Origin: Mycolicibacterium helvum
GTDB taxonomy: Bacteria; Actinomycetota; Actinomycetes; Mycobacteriales; Mycobacteriaceae
Assembly: GCF_010731895.1 (NCBI RefSeq)
Contig: NZ_AP022596.1
Span: 5,332,001 to 5,396,000 of the forward strand
Length of the DNA: 64,000 nucleotides
Direction of reading: 5' to 3'
In this document: piece after piece, positions 16,945-25,853 of the stretch
Layout of the letters: each line of letters begins with the position of its first letter
Numbering within the stretch: the stretch's first letter is position 1
The notes under the pieces: generated by a model
The model's database searches: none
Told to the model about the DNA's origin: nothing
Seen by the model: the letters and a program-made list of their open reading frames with translations, nothing else
Made by a program: the position numbers and the translations under genes

Positions 16945-18152
16945 GCGACATGGCTTCTGCCGCAGCGTATGACCTGGTGGTCGTCGGAGCCGGCATCATC
17001 GGTCTGGCCGTGGCCAGGGAGTGGATCCAGCGCCGCCCCGCCGACTCGGTGGCCGTCCTCGAACGCGAGGACCAGCCGGCACGCCACCAGACCGGTCACA
17101 ACTCCGGGGTGATCCACGGCGGCATCTACTACCAGCCGGGATCGCTCAAGGCCCGGCTGTGCGTCGAAGGCGCCCGCCTGATGTACGAGTACTGCCAGCA
17201 CAATGGCATCAGCCATGAACGTTGCGGCAAGCTGATCGTCGCGTTGTCTCCTGACGAGTTGGGTCGGCTGAACGACCTGGAGGCACGGGGCATCGCCAAC
17301 GAAGTGCCCGGGCTGCGCCGGATCGGTGCCCAGGAGATCGCCGATATCGAACCCAATGCCGTTGGGCTGCAGGCACTTCACGCACCCAATACCGGCATCG
17401 TTGACTACCCCGCGGTGGCGCGGGCGCTGGTTGGCGAACTCGTGGCGGCAGGCGTCACGGTCCGCTTCGGCAGCGCGGTCACGGCGATCGACGGCGCCGA
17501 CAAGCCGGTCGTCCACACCGCCGACGGTCCGCTGCGCGCCCACACGGTCATCGCATGCGCCGGGCTGTGGGCTGATCGGCTCGCCCGCCGCGCCGGAGCG
17601 CCGCGCGAGCCCCAGATCGTGCCGTTCCGCGGCGCCTACCTCGGACTGAAGTCCACCGAGCAGCCCCGGCTGAACGGGATGATCTATCCGGTGCCCAACC
17701 CCGAGCTGCCCTTCCTGGGCGTGCACATCACCAAGCACATCACCGGTGACGTGACGCTCGGTCCGACCGCCATGATGGTCGGCGCCCGCGACGCATACTC
17801 GTTGCGCCGGTTGAGTGTTCGGGATTCCTGGGAGACGCTGACCTGGCCGGGCACCTGGCGGGTGGCGCGCCGGTACTGGCGGGTGGGGCTCGGGGAGATC
17901 CGGATGGCCGCCAGCAGACGGGCCTTCGTCATCGCGGCTGCGCGCTATATGCCGGGCCTGTCGCTGGCCGACCTGGACGGTAGCTCGCACGCCGGCGTGC
18001 GCGCGCAGGCAGTCGGCCGAGACGGCACGCTGGTCGACGACTTCGTCATCTCCCGCGACGGTCACATCTCACACGTGCGCAACGCGCCGTCGCCGGCTGC
18101 GACCTCGGCGTTTGCGCTGGCCCGCGAACTGGTTGACCGCGTCACCCGCTGA
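16941..18152 (+). CDS. lhgO: L-2-hydroxyglutarate dehydrogenase/oxidase (LhgO family)
   Basis: A 403-residue FAD-dependent oxidoreductase of the DAO fold. GAGIIGLAVA binds FAD. The LhgO hallmarks HNSGVIHGGIYY, SLKARLC and the C-terminal SHAGVRAQAVGRDGTLVDDF are clear. It oxidises L-2-hydroxyglutarate to 2-oxoglutarate, feeding electrons to the membrane or oxygen. The start may be TTG 16941, overlapping the channel stop by four bases, or ATG 16950. The overlap suggests co-transcription with the channel, although the functions are unrelated. Confidence 0.9.
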   Translation: MSDMASAAAYDLVVVGAGIIGLAVAREWIQRRPADSVAVLEREDQPARHQTGHNSGVIHGGIYYQPGSLKARLCVEGARLMYEYCQHNGISHERCGKLIVALSPDELGRLNDLEARGIANEVPGLRRIGAQEIADIEPNAVGLQALHAPNTGIVDYPAVARALVGELVAAGVTVRFGSAVTAIDGADKPVVHTADGPLRAHTVIACAGLWADRLARRAGAPREPQIVPFRGAYLGLKSTEQPRLNGMIYPVPNPELPFLGVHITKHITGDVTLGPTAMMVGARDAYSLRRLSVRDSWETLTWPGTWRVARRYWRVGLGEIRMAASRRAFVIAAARYMPGLSLADLDGSSHAGVRAQAVGRDGTLVDDFVISRDGHISHVRNAPSPAATSAFALARELVDRVTR

Positions 18153-18209
18153 GCGCCTCAGTACTGCTGATGCCCTGCGCTGGAGATGAGCCTGGCGGAC
18201 GCCGACGGC

Positions 18210-19661
18210 TCAACCCCACTCGTGGTTCATCGCGCGCGACTCCGCGACGTCCTCGATCGAGGCAACAGGCCGCATCTGCGGCCGGGTGACGGCGATCAGC
18301 AGCATGGCGGCGCCCGCGGTGATCGCACCGAGCGCGAAGATGATGGTGAAGCTGCTTTCTGGGACGTGGCCGTGCTGTGACCGGCCGAGAAGGACTGCGA
18401 CAATCGCCGCGGCGATCGAACTGCCGACGGTGCGTGCGATCGCGTTCATGCTGGTGGCGACACCGGTTTCGCCGGGCTGGACCTCGCGCACCACCAGCGC
18501 GGGCAGGGCGCCGTAGGCCAGGCTGATGTAGGCGTTGGCGAGCACACCGGCCGCGATCACCTGCCAGGGTTGGTCGTGCAGGGTGGCCAGTAGGACGAAC
18601 CCGATGACTCCGGTGGCCGCGCCGACCACCAGCACCGTGCGTGCACCGAAGCGGTCGATGTAGCGACCGCTGGCCACTGCAGTGAGGAAGCCGGCGAGCG
18701 CGCCGGGCAGCAGGAAGACCACGCTGGCGCCGAGCACCGTCGCACCGAATCCGTAGCCACTGCCCGCCGGGGCCTGGACGAAGTCGGTCAGGCCGAGGAA
18801 CGCGAAATACAGGCCCATCCCGACCAGGATGGTCGCGATGTTGGTCAGCAGAATCGGGCGGCGCGACAGCATTGCCGTCGACACCAGCGGTTGACGGCAC
18901 CGACGCTCCCACCACCACCAGACGCCGAGCACGGCCACCCCGACGGCGATAGAGCCGACGGTGCGGGCCGAACCCCAACCCCAGCTGTGGCCCTGGGTGA
19001 TCGCGAGCAGCACCGCGGACAGGCCCAGCGCGAGTCCGGCTGCACCGGCCCAGTCGACCGTGCCTTCGGTGCTGCGCGGCCTGCTCGGCAGGACCACTAG
19101 TGCGGCGATGATCACCAGCACGGTGAACACGGTGGTCAACCAGAACACCCGGTGATAGCCGGCGTCGCCGCGCATCAGCAGACCGGTGACGACCAGGCCC
19201 ATGCCGCCGCCGAACCCGAGCGACCCGGAGAGCACGGCCATGGCCCGCATGAGCCGGTCGGCGGGCAACTCCTCGCGCAGGATGGACACCCCGATCGGGT
19301 AGAGGGCGTAGGACGCGCCCTGCAACACTCGCGCCGTGATCAGTAGCGGCAACGACGATGTCAGCGCCGCCAGCAGTGATCCGCCGAGCACGACGGCGAG
19401 GACGGCCAACAGCACTCGCTTCTTGCTGTAGAGGTCGGCCAGCCGACCGATCAGCGGGGTGGTGGCCGCGGCGGCCAGCAGGTTGGCGGTCACCGCCCAG
19501 CTGACGTCGACGGGGGAGGCGTGCAACTGGCGGGCGATGACCCCGAGTACCGGCACGACACCGGTCTGCAGGACCGCGACGGTCAGTGCGACGACGCTCA
19601 GGGCGGCGACCAGAAGCCCGGGGCGATGGTGGCCGATGCCGCGCGTCTCCAGTTCCGACAC
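18210..19661 (-). CDS. MFS drug/proton antiporter, DHA2-like
   Basis: A 483-residue polytopic membrane protein with 12-14 hydrophobic stretches. GRLADLYSKKRVLL is the MFS signature between TM2 and TM3, and WAVTANLLAAAATTPLIG precedes it. The GTG at 19661 is chosen because GGAGG lies about four bases upstream and the earlier in-frame residues are arginine-rich and unlike an MFS start. It is likely an efflux pump of broad substrate range. It is divergent from the thioesterase gene with less than 100 bp between them. Confidence 0.87.
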   Translation of the reverse strand: MSELETRGIGHHRPGLLVAALSVVALTVAVLQTGVVPVLGVIARQLHASPVDVSWAVTANLLAAAATTPLIGRLADLYSKKRVLLAVLAVVLGGSLLAALTSSLPLLITARVLQGASYALYPIGVSILREELPADRLMRAMAVLSGSLGFGGGMGLVVTGLLMRGDAGYHRVFWLTTVFTVLVIIAALVVLPSRPRSTEGTVDWAGAAGLALGLSAVLLAITQGHSWGWGSARTVGSIAVGVAVLGVWWWWERRCRQPLVSTAMLSRRPILLTNIATILVGMGLYFAFLGLTDFVQAPAGSGYGFGATVLGASVVFLLPGALAGFLTAVASGRYIDRFGARTVLVVGAATGVIGFVLLATLHDQPWQVIAAGVLANAYISLAYGALPALVVREVQPGETGVATSMNAIARTVGSSIAAAIVAVLLGRSQHGHVPESSFTIIFALGAITAGAAMLLIAVTRPQMRPVASIEDVAESRAMNHEWG

Positions 19662-19756
19662 GTGGCCTCCGTCCTGATTGCCGGCACGGACTCGTTGATT
19701 ATGTCGTCTAAGCATCCGGGCGCCGACACCGGGCTGCCCTATGCGAAGATGCCCGG

Positions 19757-20569
19757 ATGGCCACCCGACCGGCGCATTTCATATCCGATCCCGACGGCAT
19801 CTTCCATCCGACGGAGAACGCCCGAAGCCGCTGGGGCGCCGACATGCTCAACGGCCCGGCCGTGGTGGGCCTGGCGGCGTTCCATCTGGAACAGCGGTTC
19901 GGGGTGCCCGGGTTTCTGCCCGCTCGCCTCACAGTCGACCTGTTCAAGGCCGCCAAGCGGGTTCCGACGGTCGTCCAGTCACGACTGGTCCGTGACGGAC
20001 ATCGGGTGCGCAACAGCGAGTGTGACGTCATCCAGGGTGAGGTGATCGTCGCCCGCGCCACGCTGGTGCAGTACCGCCAGTCCGAAGCGCCGCCAGGCGA
20101 AGAGTGGGCGAGCGCGGCTTCGTTCACCCCACCGCCGAAGGCGGACCCACACGCGTACGTCATCGGCAGCGATGATGCCGGCTGGAGCCCTGGCGGGGGT
20201 GTCCACCAGAACACGTCACGAAAGCGCGTGTATCACAGTCCGATCGACGTGGTCTCCGGTCACGACATCACTCCGTTTGTGCGCAGTGTCATCGTCGCCG
20301 AGGCCACCAGCCTGGTCAGCAATATGGGCACCAAGGGCATCGGCTACATCAACGGCGACCTCACCGTTGCGCTCAGCCGGCTTCCGCAATCGGAAAGCAT
20401 CGGTGTGCAAGGTGATTCGCACTGGGTATCGGACGGGATTTCGGTCGGCACGGGAACACTCTTCGATGATGCCGGCCCGTTCGGAACCGGCCTGGTCACC
20501 GCGATCGCCAACCCGGCCGCTCAGATTGACTTCAGCGCACCCGATGCGATGCCAGAGTTGAGCGTCTGA
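19757..20569 (+). CDS. TesB-like acyl-CoA thioesterase family protein (double hotdog)
   Basis: A 270-residue protein with two hotdog-like halves. Characteristic stretches are WGADMLNGPAVVGLAAFHLE, LFKAAKRVPTVVQSRLVRDGHRVRNSECDVIQGEVIVARAT and, in the second half, YINGDLTVALSRLP and IGVQGDSHWVSDGISVGTGTLFDDAG. These match thioesterase-superfamily proteins common in mycobacteria, which hydrolyse acyl-CoA. It stands alone on the plus strand. The catalytic Asp/Gln/Thr triad cannot be assigned with confidence. Confidence 0.75.
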   Translation: MATRPAHFISDPDGIFHPTENARSRWGADMLNGPAVVGLAAFHLEQRFGVPGFLPARLTVDLFKAAKRVPTVVQSRLVRDGHRVRNSECDVIQGEVIVARATLVQYRQSEAPPGEEWASAASFTPPPKADPHAYVIGSDDAGWSPGGGVHQNTSRKRVYHSPIDVVSGHDITPFVRSVIVAEATSLVSNMGTKGIGYINGDLTVALSRLPQSESIGVQGDSHWVSDGISVGTGTLFDDAGPFGTGLVTAIANPAAQIDFSAPDAMPELSV

Positions 20570-20944
20570 GTCAGATCAGGGCACGCAATTGGTCGTGCGG
20601 CAGCGCCGGGGGAGACGTCATCGGGCCACCCTACTGTCGGCCGGCGGCGGGCTCTACGCCAGAAAGACCACGGACGCTGGGAAAGATCTGCAACCTTCCC
20701 CAGCGCCGCCTGTCGCTCGCACCACACCCCCCAGTCGTGGTGCGAGCGACAGGCAATTCCGGCACCCCGACGGAATCCGTGTCTCGATTGTTGTTGATGC
20801 AAAACTATCGGCGCTGGGCTACCCGCGCACGCGTAGTGCACTACTTGATTTCAGCGTTCTAGCAGGTTGACTACCTGTCGCTACGCAGAGTCCGTGGCCG
20901 GGGCATGATCGTCAGTGGCCAGCCGAGAAGCGAACGGAGATCAG
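20570..20944. other. Intergenic stretch with a long perfect inverted repeat
   Basis: No convincing coding sequence was found here. The only clear structure is the 18-bp-arm inverted repeat at 20708-20754. The rest, up to the RBS at 20936-20939, should hold the promoter of the rhodanese operon. Confidence 0.5.
20708..20754. repeat. Perfect inverted repeat, 18-bp arms and 11-nt loop
   Basis: GCCTGTCGCTCGCACCAC (20708-20725) is followed by an 11-nt loop and its exact complement (20737-20754). The RNA stem would be very stable. There is no T-run after it, so it is not a canonical intrinsic terminator, though mycobacteria may use such stems. A dispersed palindromic element or a mini-inverted repeat is the alternative. 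It lies about 140 bp after the thioesterase stop. Confidence 0.8.
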
Positions 20945-21793
20945 ATGGCAGCGCGCGCGGATGTCTTGATAACAGCCGAGGCGCTGGTCAACCAGTTGGC
21001 AGCCGGTGAACCGGTGACGGTGCTGGACGTGCGCTGGACGCTGAGCGAACCGGACGGACACGAGCACTACCTGCACGGACATCTTCCCGGTGCGGTGTAT
21101 GTGTCATTGGACGACGACCTGACCGACCACGGGGTGTCCGGCCGTGGTCGCCACCCACTGCCGTCGGGATCTGCGGTACAGGAAGCGGCGCGGCGCTGGG
21201 GCATTCGCAGCGGCGTTCCGGTGGTGGTTTACGACGACTGGAACCGGGCGGGGTCGGCCCGCGCCTGGTGGGTACTGACAGCGGCCGGGGTGCCCGATGT
21301 GCGGATCCTGGACGGCGGCTGGTCGGCGTGGCAGGCCGCCGGCGGCGCCGTCGAAGCAGGTCCGGTCGATCCGGTCCCCGGCGACGTCACCGTCTGCCAC
21401 GAGGACCTCTACGCAGGGGCGTTGCCGACCCTGACGGCCGATGAACTCGACCGTGGGCCGCTGCTCGACGCCCGCGCGCCGGAACGGTTCCGCGGTGAGG
21501 TGGAGCCGGTCGACCCGGTCGCCGGCCACATACCTGGGGCGCGCAACGTGCCCAGCACGGTGCTGCTGGCTGGCGACGACACGTTCGTCGCCAGCGCCGT
21601 GGTGGATGAGCTGCTCAGCGAGCGCGGAATCGACGCTGCCGCCCCGATCGGGGTGTACTGCGGTTCGGGCATCACCGCGGCCGTCGCCGTCGCGGCGCTG
21701 ACCGCGGCGGGCCACGAAGCTGCGCTGTTCCCCGGGTCCTGGTCGCAGTGGAGCTCGGATCCTGACCGGCCCGTCGCTCGAGGTGCGCAGTGA
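20945..21793 (+). CDS. Thiosulfate/3-mercaptopyruvate sulfurtransferase (tandem rhodanese)
   Basis: A 282-residue protein with two rhodanese domains. The first (about 5-140) lacks a catalytic Cys. The second (about 165-280) has the active loop CGSGITA with Cys239. Such enzymes move sulfane sulfur to cyanide or thiols. ATG 20945 has GGAG six bases upstream, so I prefer it to GTG 20915. Its stop overlaps the next small gene (GTGA). It heads an operon of sulfurtransferase, small membrane protein, ion channel, thiolase and DUF35 protein, all overlapping by four bases. Confidence 0.9.
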   Translation: MAARADVLITAEALVNQLAAGEPVTVLDVRWTLSEPDGHEHYLHGHLPGAVYVSLDDDLTDHGVSGRGRHPLPSGSAVQEAARRWGIRSGVPVVVYDDWNRAGSARAWWVLTAAGVPDVRILDGGWSAWQAAGGAVEAGPVDPVPGDVTVCHEDLYAGALPTLTADELDRGPLLDARAPERFRGEVEPVDPVAGHIPGARNVPSTVLLAGDDTFVASAVVDELLSERGIDAAAPIGVYCGSGITAAVAVAALTAAGHEAALFPGSWSQWSSDPDRPVARGAQ

Positions 21794-22032
21794 CGATGGA
21801 GACGGTCCGGTTGTATCTGAAGATCCAGGCGATGAGCTTCTTGTTCGGCCTGGTCGGACCGATTTTTCTGGCCCTGTATTTCGCCGCCCAGCCCGACCCC
21901 ACGTTGAGGTGGATGTACTACTGGGGGTTGGTGATCACCGCCATCGATGTGTTGGTGGCGCTGGGCCTCACCGATCAGACCCTGCGAGCCCATCAGGTCG
22001 CTCGAGAACAGCAGGAGGCCCGTTCATCGTGA
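21790..22032 (+). CDS. Small two-span membrane protein, function unknown
   Basis: An 80-residue protein with two hydrophobic segments (about 12-32 and 44-60) separated by a short PDPTLRW loop, and a charged C-terminal tail (DQTLRAHQVAREQQEARSS). It overlaps the upstream rhodanese and downstream channel genes by GTGA at each end, so it is translated with both. A role as an accessory subunit of the channel is possible but only from position. I do not recognise the family. Confidence 0.7.
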   Translation: MTMETVRLYLKIQAMSFLFGLVGPIFLALYFAAQPDPTLRWMYYWGLVITAIDVLVALGLTDQTLRAHQVAREQQEARSS

Positions 22033-22796
22033 CGGTCGCACAGGAGTCGCCCGGCCGGACAGAAATCTCCGAGACGCGATTGCAGCGCTGGGAGACTCAA
22101 GCGGAGTGGCCATTAGCGGCATGCGCGGCGGTCTTTCTCGCACTCTTTTCCGTCAAGGTGCTGGCTCAACCTCAGGGCGCTAACAGGAACATCATCCACG
22201 GGATGTTGTTTGTGCTGTATCTGCCGTTTGTCATCGACTATGTCGCACGCCTGGTGCTGGCCGAACACCGTCTGCGATGGTTCGTTCGTCACCTGCTCGA
22301 CCTACTGGTCGTCGTGTTGCCTTTGATGGGTCCACTGCTCCTGTTACGGCTGGTTGCGCTGGTAGGTGCGTTACAACGGGCGATCGGCGACGCGATCCGG
22401 GGCCGCGTCGCGGCATACACGGCGTTCAGTGCTGTGCTGTTGGTCTACGCAGCGTCGCTGGCGGTGCTGCAGGTGGAACGTCCGGCAACCGGTGCCAACA
22501 TCACGAATTTCGGTGACGCTGTGTGGTGGGCGATCAGCACCATCACCACCGTCGGGTACGGCGACCTTTATCCGGTCACTGTGCTGGGAAGAAGCGTCGC
22601 CGCACTGCTGATGATTGGCGGGATCAGCATGGTTGGTGCGATCACCGCCACCATTGCGAGCTGGATCGTGCAGCGGGTCGCAGCCGAGGACACCGCTCAA
22701 CAGGCCGCCACTGTGGCGCATATCGAAGGCCTGCAAGCTGAGGTGGCTCGCCTCGCCGAAATCATTGCTGGGCAAGCAAACCGTGGGGAGAGATGA
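22029..22796 (+). CDS. Potassium channel protein (TVGYGD selectivity filter)
   Basis: A 255-residue channel. The filter TTVGYGDLYP follows a pore helix (VWWAISTI). The hydrophobic segments before it include an arginine-containing helix, in the style of a voltage-sensor-like or six-TM K+ channel. A C-terminal helix (about 225-252) is probably a coiled coil for tetramerisation. The GTG at 22029 overlaps the stop of the small membrane protein, and the stop overlaps the thiolase-like gene. The role is K+ flux across the plasma membrane. Confidence 0.88.
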   Translation: MTVAQESPGRTEISETRLQRWETQAEWPLAACAAVFLALFSVKVLAQPQGANRNIIHGMLFVLYLPFVIDYVARLVLAEHRLRWFVRHLLDLLVVVLPLMGPLLLLRLVALVGALQRAIGDAIRGRVAAYTAFSAVLLVYAASLAVLQVERPATGANITNFGDAVWWAISTITTVGYGDLYPVTVLGRSVAALLMIGGISMVGAITATIASWIVQRVAAEDTAQQAATVAHIEGLQAEVARLAEIIAGQANRGER

Positions 22797-23989
22797 ACCG
22801 GGGACCGTTCGACGGCAAGGCCGTGATCACCGGTGCCGGCAAGTCCCAGGTCGGGCGGCGGCTCGGCCGAACCGGGCTGGAACTGACGCTGGAAGCGGTG
22901 CTCCGTGCGATCGAGGATGCTGGTCTGGCCGTGGACGACGTCGACGGCATCGCCAGCTACCCGGGTGCGGTCGTCGCCAACCCGGGCTTTTCCGGCGCCA
23001 ACGTCACTGACGTGCGCACGGCGCTGGGGTTGCGCAGCCGCTGGTACATGTCCGGGCTGGAGACAGCGGGTCAGATCGGACCGGTGATCGAGGCGTGTAT
23101 GGCCGTCACCCTCGGACTGGCCAACCATGTGGTGGTCTTCCGGTCGGTGTGGGAGTCGACGGCGGCACAACAGTCCGGTGGCGGCCATGCATCGGTGTTG
23201 CTCGGCGGGGGCGGGAAACTGCCGCCTCAGATGGAATGGACCGCCCCGTTCGGTGCGTTATCGGCTGCCAACTGGCTGGCGATGCCCGCGCAACGCTACA
23301 TGCACGACTTCGGGCTCACCCGTGAGCAACTTGGTGCGATCGCGCTGACGGCACGGCGTAACGCGGGCCTCAATCCTGACGCGGTGTACCGCGACCCGAT
23401 GACGATGGAGGACTATCTGAGCGCGCGGATGATCTCAGAACCGTTGTGTCTGTACGACTGTGACGTGCCCTGTGATGGGGCCACCGCCGTCGTCGTGTCC
23501 CGCCGGGATGCTGCCAACGGCTTGCCCCGTCACCCGCTGACGGTGGAATCCGTCGGCCCCGGGATGTTCGAAAGGCCAACCTGGGAACAGCGATTCGACC
23601 TCACCACGATGGCCGCACATGACTCGGCGGCCACCCTGTGGGAGAACACCGGGTTACGGCCGAATGACGTCGACATGGCCCAGCTTTACGACGGATTCAG
23701 TTTCCTGACAGTGATGTGGTTGGAGGCATTGGGATTCTGCGACCACGGCCGGGTTGGTGAGTTCATCGAGGCGGGGGAGCGGATCGCCCTCGATGGGCAA
23801 CTGCCGCTGAATACCAGTGGCGGCCAACTGTCGGGCGGTCGCCTGCACGGGATGGGCTTTCTGCACGAGGCCTGCGTACAGCTGTGGGGTGAGGGTGGTG
23901 AGCGCCAGGCTCCTCGCACTCCCGAAGTCGTCGCGGTCGGCGTTGGCGGCGGTCCCGTCGCCGGCTCGATGTTGGTGAGCAGCCGATGA
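22793..23989 (+). CDS. SCP2-type thiolase-like protein (Ltp2/lipid-transfer family)
   Basis: A 398-residue thiolase-fold protein of the lipid-transfer type, with AQLYDGFSFLTVMWLEALGFC and NTSGGQLSGGRLHGMGFLHEA, the C-terminal motif of Ltp proteins. In Ltp2 this fold acts as a retro-aldolase on steroid side chains together with a DUF35 partner. A DUF35 gene follows with an ATGA overlap, supporting that pairing. The usual thiolase nucleophilic Cys loop is not evident (the region reads SGGGHASVLLGG), consistent with aldolase-type members. Placement behind a K+ channel is odd. Confidence 0.85.
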   Translation: MNRGPFDGKAVITGAGKSQVGRRLGRTGLELTLEAVLRAIEDAGLAVDDVDGIASYPGAVVANPGFSGANVTDVRTALGLRSRWYMSGLETAGQIGPVIEACMAVTLGLANHVVVFRSVWESTAAQQSGGGHASVLLGGGGKLPPQMEWTAPFGALSAANWLAMPAQRYMHDFGLTREQLGAIALTARRNAGLNPDAVYRDPMTMEDYLSARMISEPLCLYDCDVPCDGATAVVVSRRDAANGLPRHPLTVESVGPGMFERPTWEQRFDLTTMAAHDSAATLWENTGLRPNDVDMAQLYDGFSFLTVMWLEALGFCDHGRVGEFIEAGERIALDGQLPLNTSGGQLSGGRLHGMGFLHEACVQLWGEGGERQAPRTPEVVAVGVGGGPVAGSMLVSSR

Positions 23990-24429
23990 GTTATCAGCGA
24001 CCGGGTTTGCGGCTGGCGCCCAGCCCGACACCCGAATCGGCGGCGTTCTGGACCGGTGGGCGCGACGGGGATTTGCTGATCGCTCGCTGTCACACGTGTG
24101 GGCATTTCTTTCACCCGCCCGGACCGGTCTGTTGGCGTTGCCGCAGCTTTGACGTGGCCCCCGAGAAGGTGTCCGGGAAGGCAACAGTCGCTGCGTTCAC
24201 CGTCGACCGACAACCCTGGATCCCGGGTTTCGAGCCGCCCTACATCGTCGCGATCGTCGAAATTGCCGAGGATCCCGACGTCCGGCTGACCACCAATGTC
24301 GTGGACGTCGAACCAGAAGACATGCGTATCGGGCTCGAGGTGGAAGTGTTCTTCGAGGATTGGACGGGGTTATCCGGCGGGGAGGACACCCGCGTGTGGA
24401 TTCCGTTGTTCCGGCCCGCAGCCCGTTGA
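23986..24429 (+). CDS. DUF35 OB-fold protein with rubredoxin-like zinc ribbon
   Basis: A 147-residue protein. The N-terminal ribbon CHTCGHFFHPPGPVCWRC gives a four-cysteine zinc site, and the C-terminal part is the OB fold that can bind acyl-CoA. DUF35 proteins pair with thiolase-like enzymes (for example Ltp2 with ChsH2) and are needed for their activity. Overlap with the thiolase-like gene by four bases fits a complex. It ends the operon that began at 20945. Confidence 0.88.
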   Translation: MSYQRPGLRLAPSPTPESAAFWTGGRDGDLLIARCHTCGHFFHPPGPVCWRCRSFDVAPEKVSGKATVAAFTVDRQPWIPGFEPPYIVAIVEIAEDPDVRLTTNVVDVEPEDMRIGLEVEVFFEDWTGLSGGEDTRVWIPLFRPAAR

Positions 24430-24467
24430 GGGGCGGGGCTTAACTGTTGTAGGACAACGGGATTGGG

Positions 24468-24731
24468 TCAGTCGCGAACCCAGACGGAGATGTAGCCGAT
24501 GGGGATGCCGGTGCGGGTGGCGATGCATTCGCGGGCGGCCAGTTCGACCTTGTCGCGCGAAGTCGCCTCAGCGGCGTCGTTGATCTCGGGAATCTGGATG
24601 ACCCAGCGATTGGTGTCGAAGCGGATGTCGATCTCGAAACACTGACCGGCCATCGGCCGGAGCAGGGAATGGGTGCGAAGACCCCGTTGCGGACGGGTAG
24701 AGAAGCCGCGAGTTCTGTAATGAGTACGCAT
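24468..24731 (-). CDS. Small HicB-like conserved hypothetical protein
   Basis: An 87-residue frame whose conserved-looking part is FEIDIRFDTNRWVIQIPEIN followed by an ELAARECIATRTGIPIGYISVWV helix-strand end. The order of strands and helix is like the HicB antitoxin fold, though no HicA partner is present. ATG 24731 has GGAAAG about seven bases upstream; an alternative ATG at 24653 gives 61 residues covering just the fold. The 24720-24932 plus-strand frame overlaps the longer form, so the start is uncertain. Confidence 0.55.
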   Translation of the reverse strand: MRTHYRTRGFSTRPQRGLRTHSLLRPMAGQCFEIDIRFDTNRWVIQIPEINDAAEATSRDKVELAARECIATRTGIPIGYISVWVRD

Positions 24732-24987
24732 CTTCAGGCTTTCCGGAACGATTCTGGGCCGCGGCAAAACATACTCTTTAACGGTGCGGAATACAAAATC
24801 GCGGCAACCGAGCGCTGGCCGCCGAGATCGGTCGACTGGCCACCGCAGTTCGACTCCGCTCACGGTGGCGGTGGCGGTGGCGGTGACAACGACAAGCCTA
24901 AGGCGACGCCGGTCGTGACGCCCGGCAGTTGACCTCAGCAAACTGAACCCGCTGCCGGCACCCCGCGGCTAGGCTGCACCCTTACAC

Positions 24988-25851
24988 ATGCTCAAACGGG
25001 GGCGGGCAATGTCGGCAGCGAGGTTGGCGGGATACGTCGGGGGTTTGGCGGTCGCCCTCGGGGTCGGGCTTGCCATGGGTACGGCGAGCGCGCAGCCCGC
25101 GTCGGCCGCGCCAACCGGTGCGTCAGACAGTCCGAGCTCGCACAGCGGCGCGGCGAGCAGTGCGCGAGGGCCGAAAGCCACTGCGGCACGCCGGGCGCCG
25201 GCAGCCCGGGTGTCCCAGAACAGCGCGAAGCGATCAGTCGAGACTCCGCTTCGAGCAAGCGCCGTTGCTCAGACGGCTCGCACAGTGGGTCAGTCCAAAC
25301 CGGCTGTGTCTTCGGCGGACTCGGCCCGCTACCCGCTGCGGGATCTGATCGTCACCTTCAAGAACACGCATTTGAGCGTGCCACTGCAGATGGTGTTTTT
25401 CGTCAAACAAGTTGCCGGCAATGCCACTTTCACCGAGAACTCGGTTTACGACCTCCACAATGTCGACCAGTACGACTGGAACAAGTTGACCGGCATCTCG
25501 TTCACGTTCTGGCGCCCTGACACCGATGCCATCATGGTCGCGTGGCGCTACAACGTCGACACTCAGATGTTCGAGATCGGGCCGTACTACAACCTCGATA
25601 CGGCCAGGATCATGCCGACCGACGACGAGATCATCTCGGTACCGGTTGGTGAGAAGTTCACGTTCAACGTCGACTATCAAGGCATCACCCTGCAATACGG
25701 AGACTCGGTGGTGTACAAGCCGATTCCGGAAGGCCTACACCCGAATCAATTGTCCGCGTTCCGGATCAACAGCTGGTTCGGCGGGACGAGCCGGGCTCCC
25801 AGGACGATCTCGTACTACATGCAGTTGAAGCCGTGGTGGAAGACGTTGTGA
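24988..25851 (+). CDS. Secreted protein of unknown function
   Basis: A 287-residue protein with a classical export signal: KRGR, then the hydrophobic AGYVGGLAVALGVGLAMG and a cut site near ASA-QPASA. A low-complexity Ala/Ser/Pro linker (about 40-110) leads to a compact domain (about 115-287) rich in aromatic residues (FTFWRPDTDAIMVAWRYNVD, MFEIGPYYNLD). No catalytic motif or cysteine is evident. The start may be ATG 24988 or ATG 25009. It converges on the repeat protein at 25854. I do not recognise the family; cell wall or extracellular location is inferred from the signal. Confidence 0.75.
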   Translation: MLKRGRAMSAARLAGYVGGLAVALGVGLAMGTASAQPASAAPTGASDSPSSHSGAASSARGPKATAARRAPAARVSQNSAKRSVETPLRASAVAQTARTVGQSKPAVSSADSARYPLRDLIVTFKNTHLSVPLQMVFFVKQVAGNATFTENSVYDLHNVDQYDWNKLTGISFTFWRPDTDAIMVAWRYNVDTQMFEIGPYYNLDTARIMPTDDEIISVPVGEKFTFNVDYQGITLQYGDSVVYKPIPEGLHPNQLSAFRINSWFGGTSRAPRTISYYMQLKPWWKTL

Positions 25852-25853
25852 CG

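Noticed and set aside
16779..18065. 428-residue minus-strand frame opposite lhgO
   Set aside because: The plus strand encodes a well-recognised LhgO protein; the reverse is a shadow.
24720..24932. Plus-strand 70-residue frame ending in a poly-Gly run
   Set aside because: Weak RBS, and the glycines come from a simple GGT/GGC repeat (about 24864-24885). It could be real but evidence is too thin; it overlaps the longer form of the HicB-like gene.
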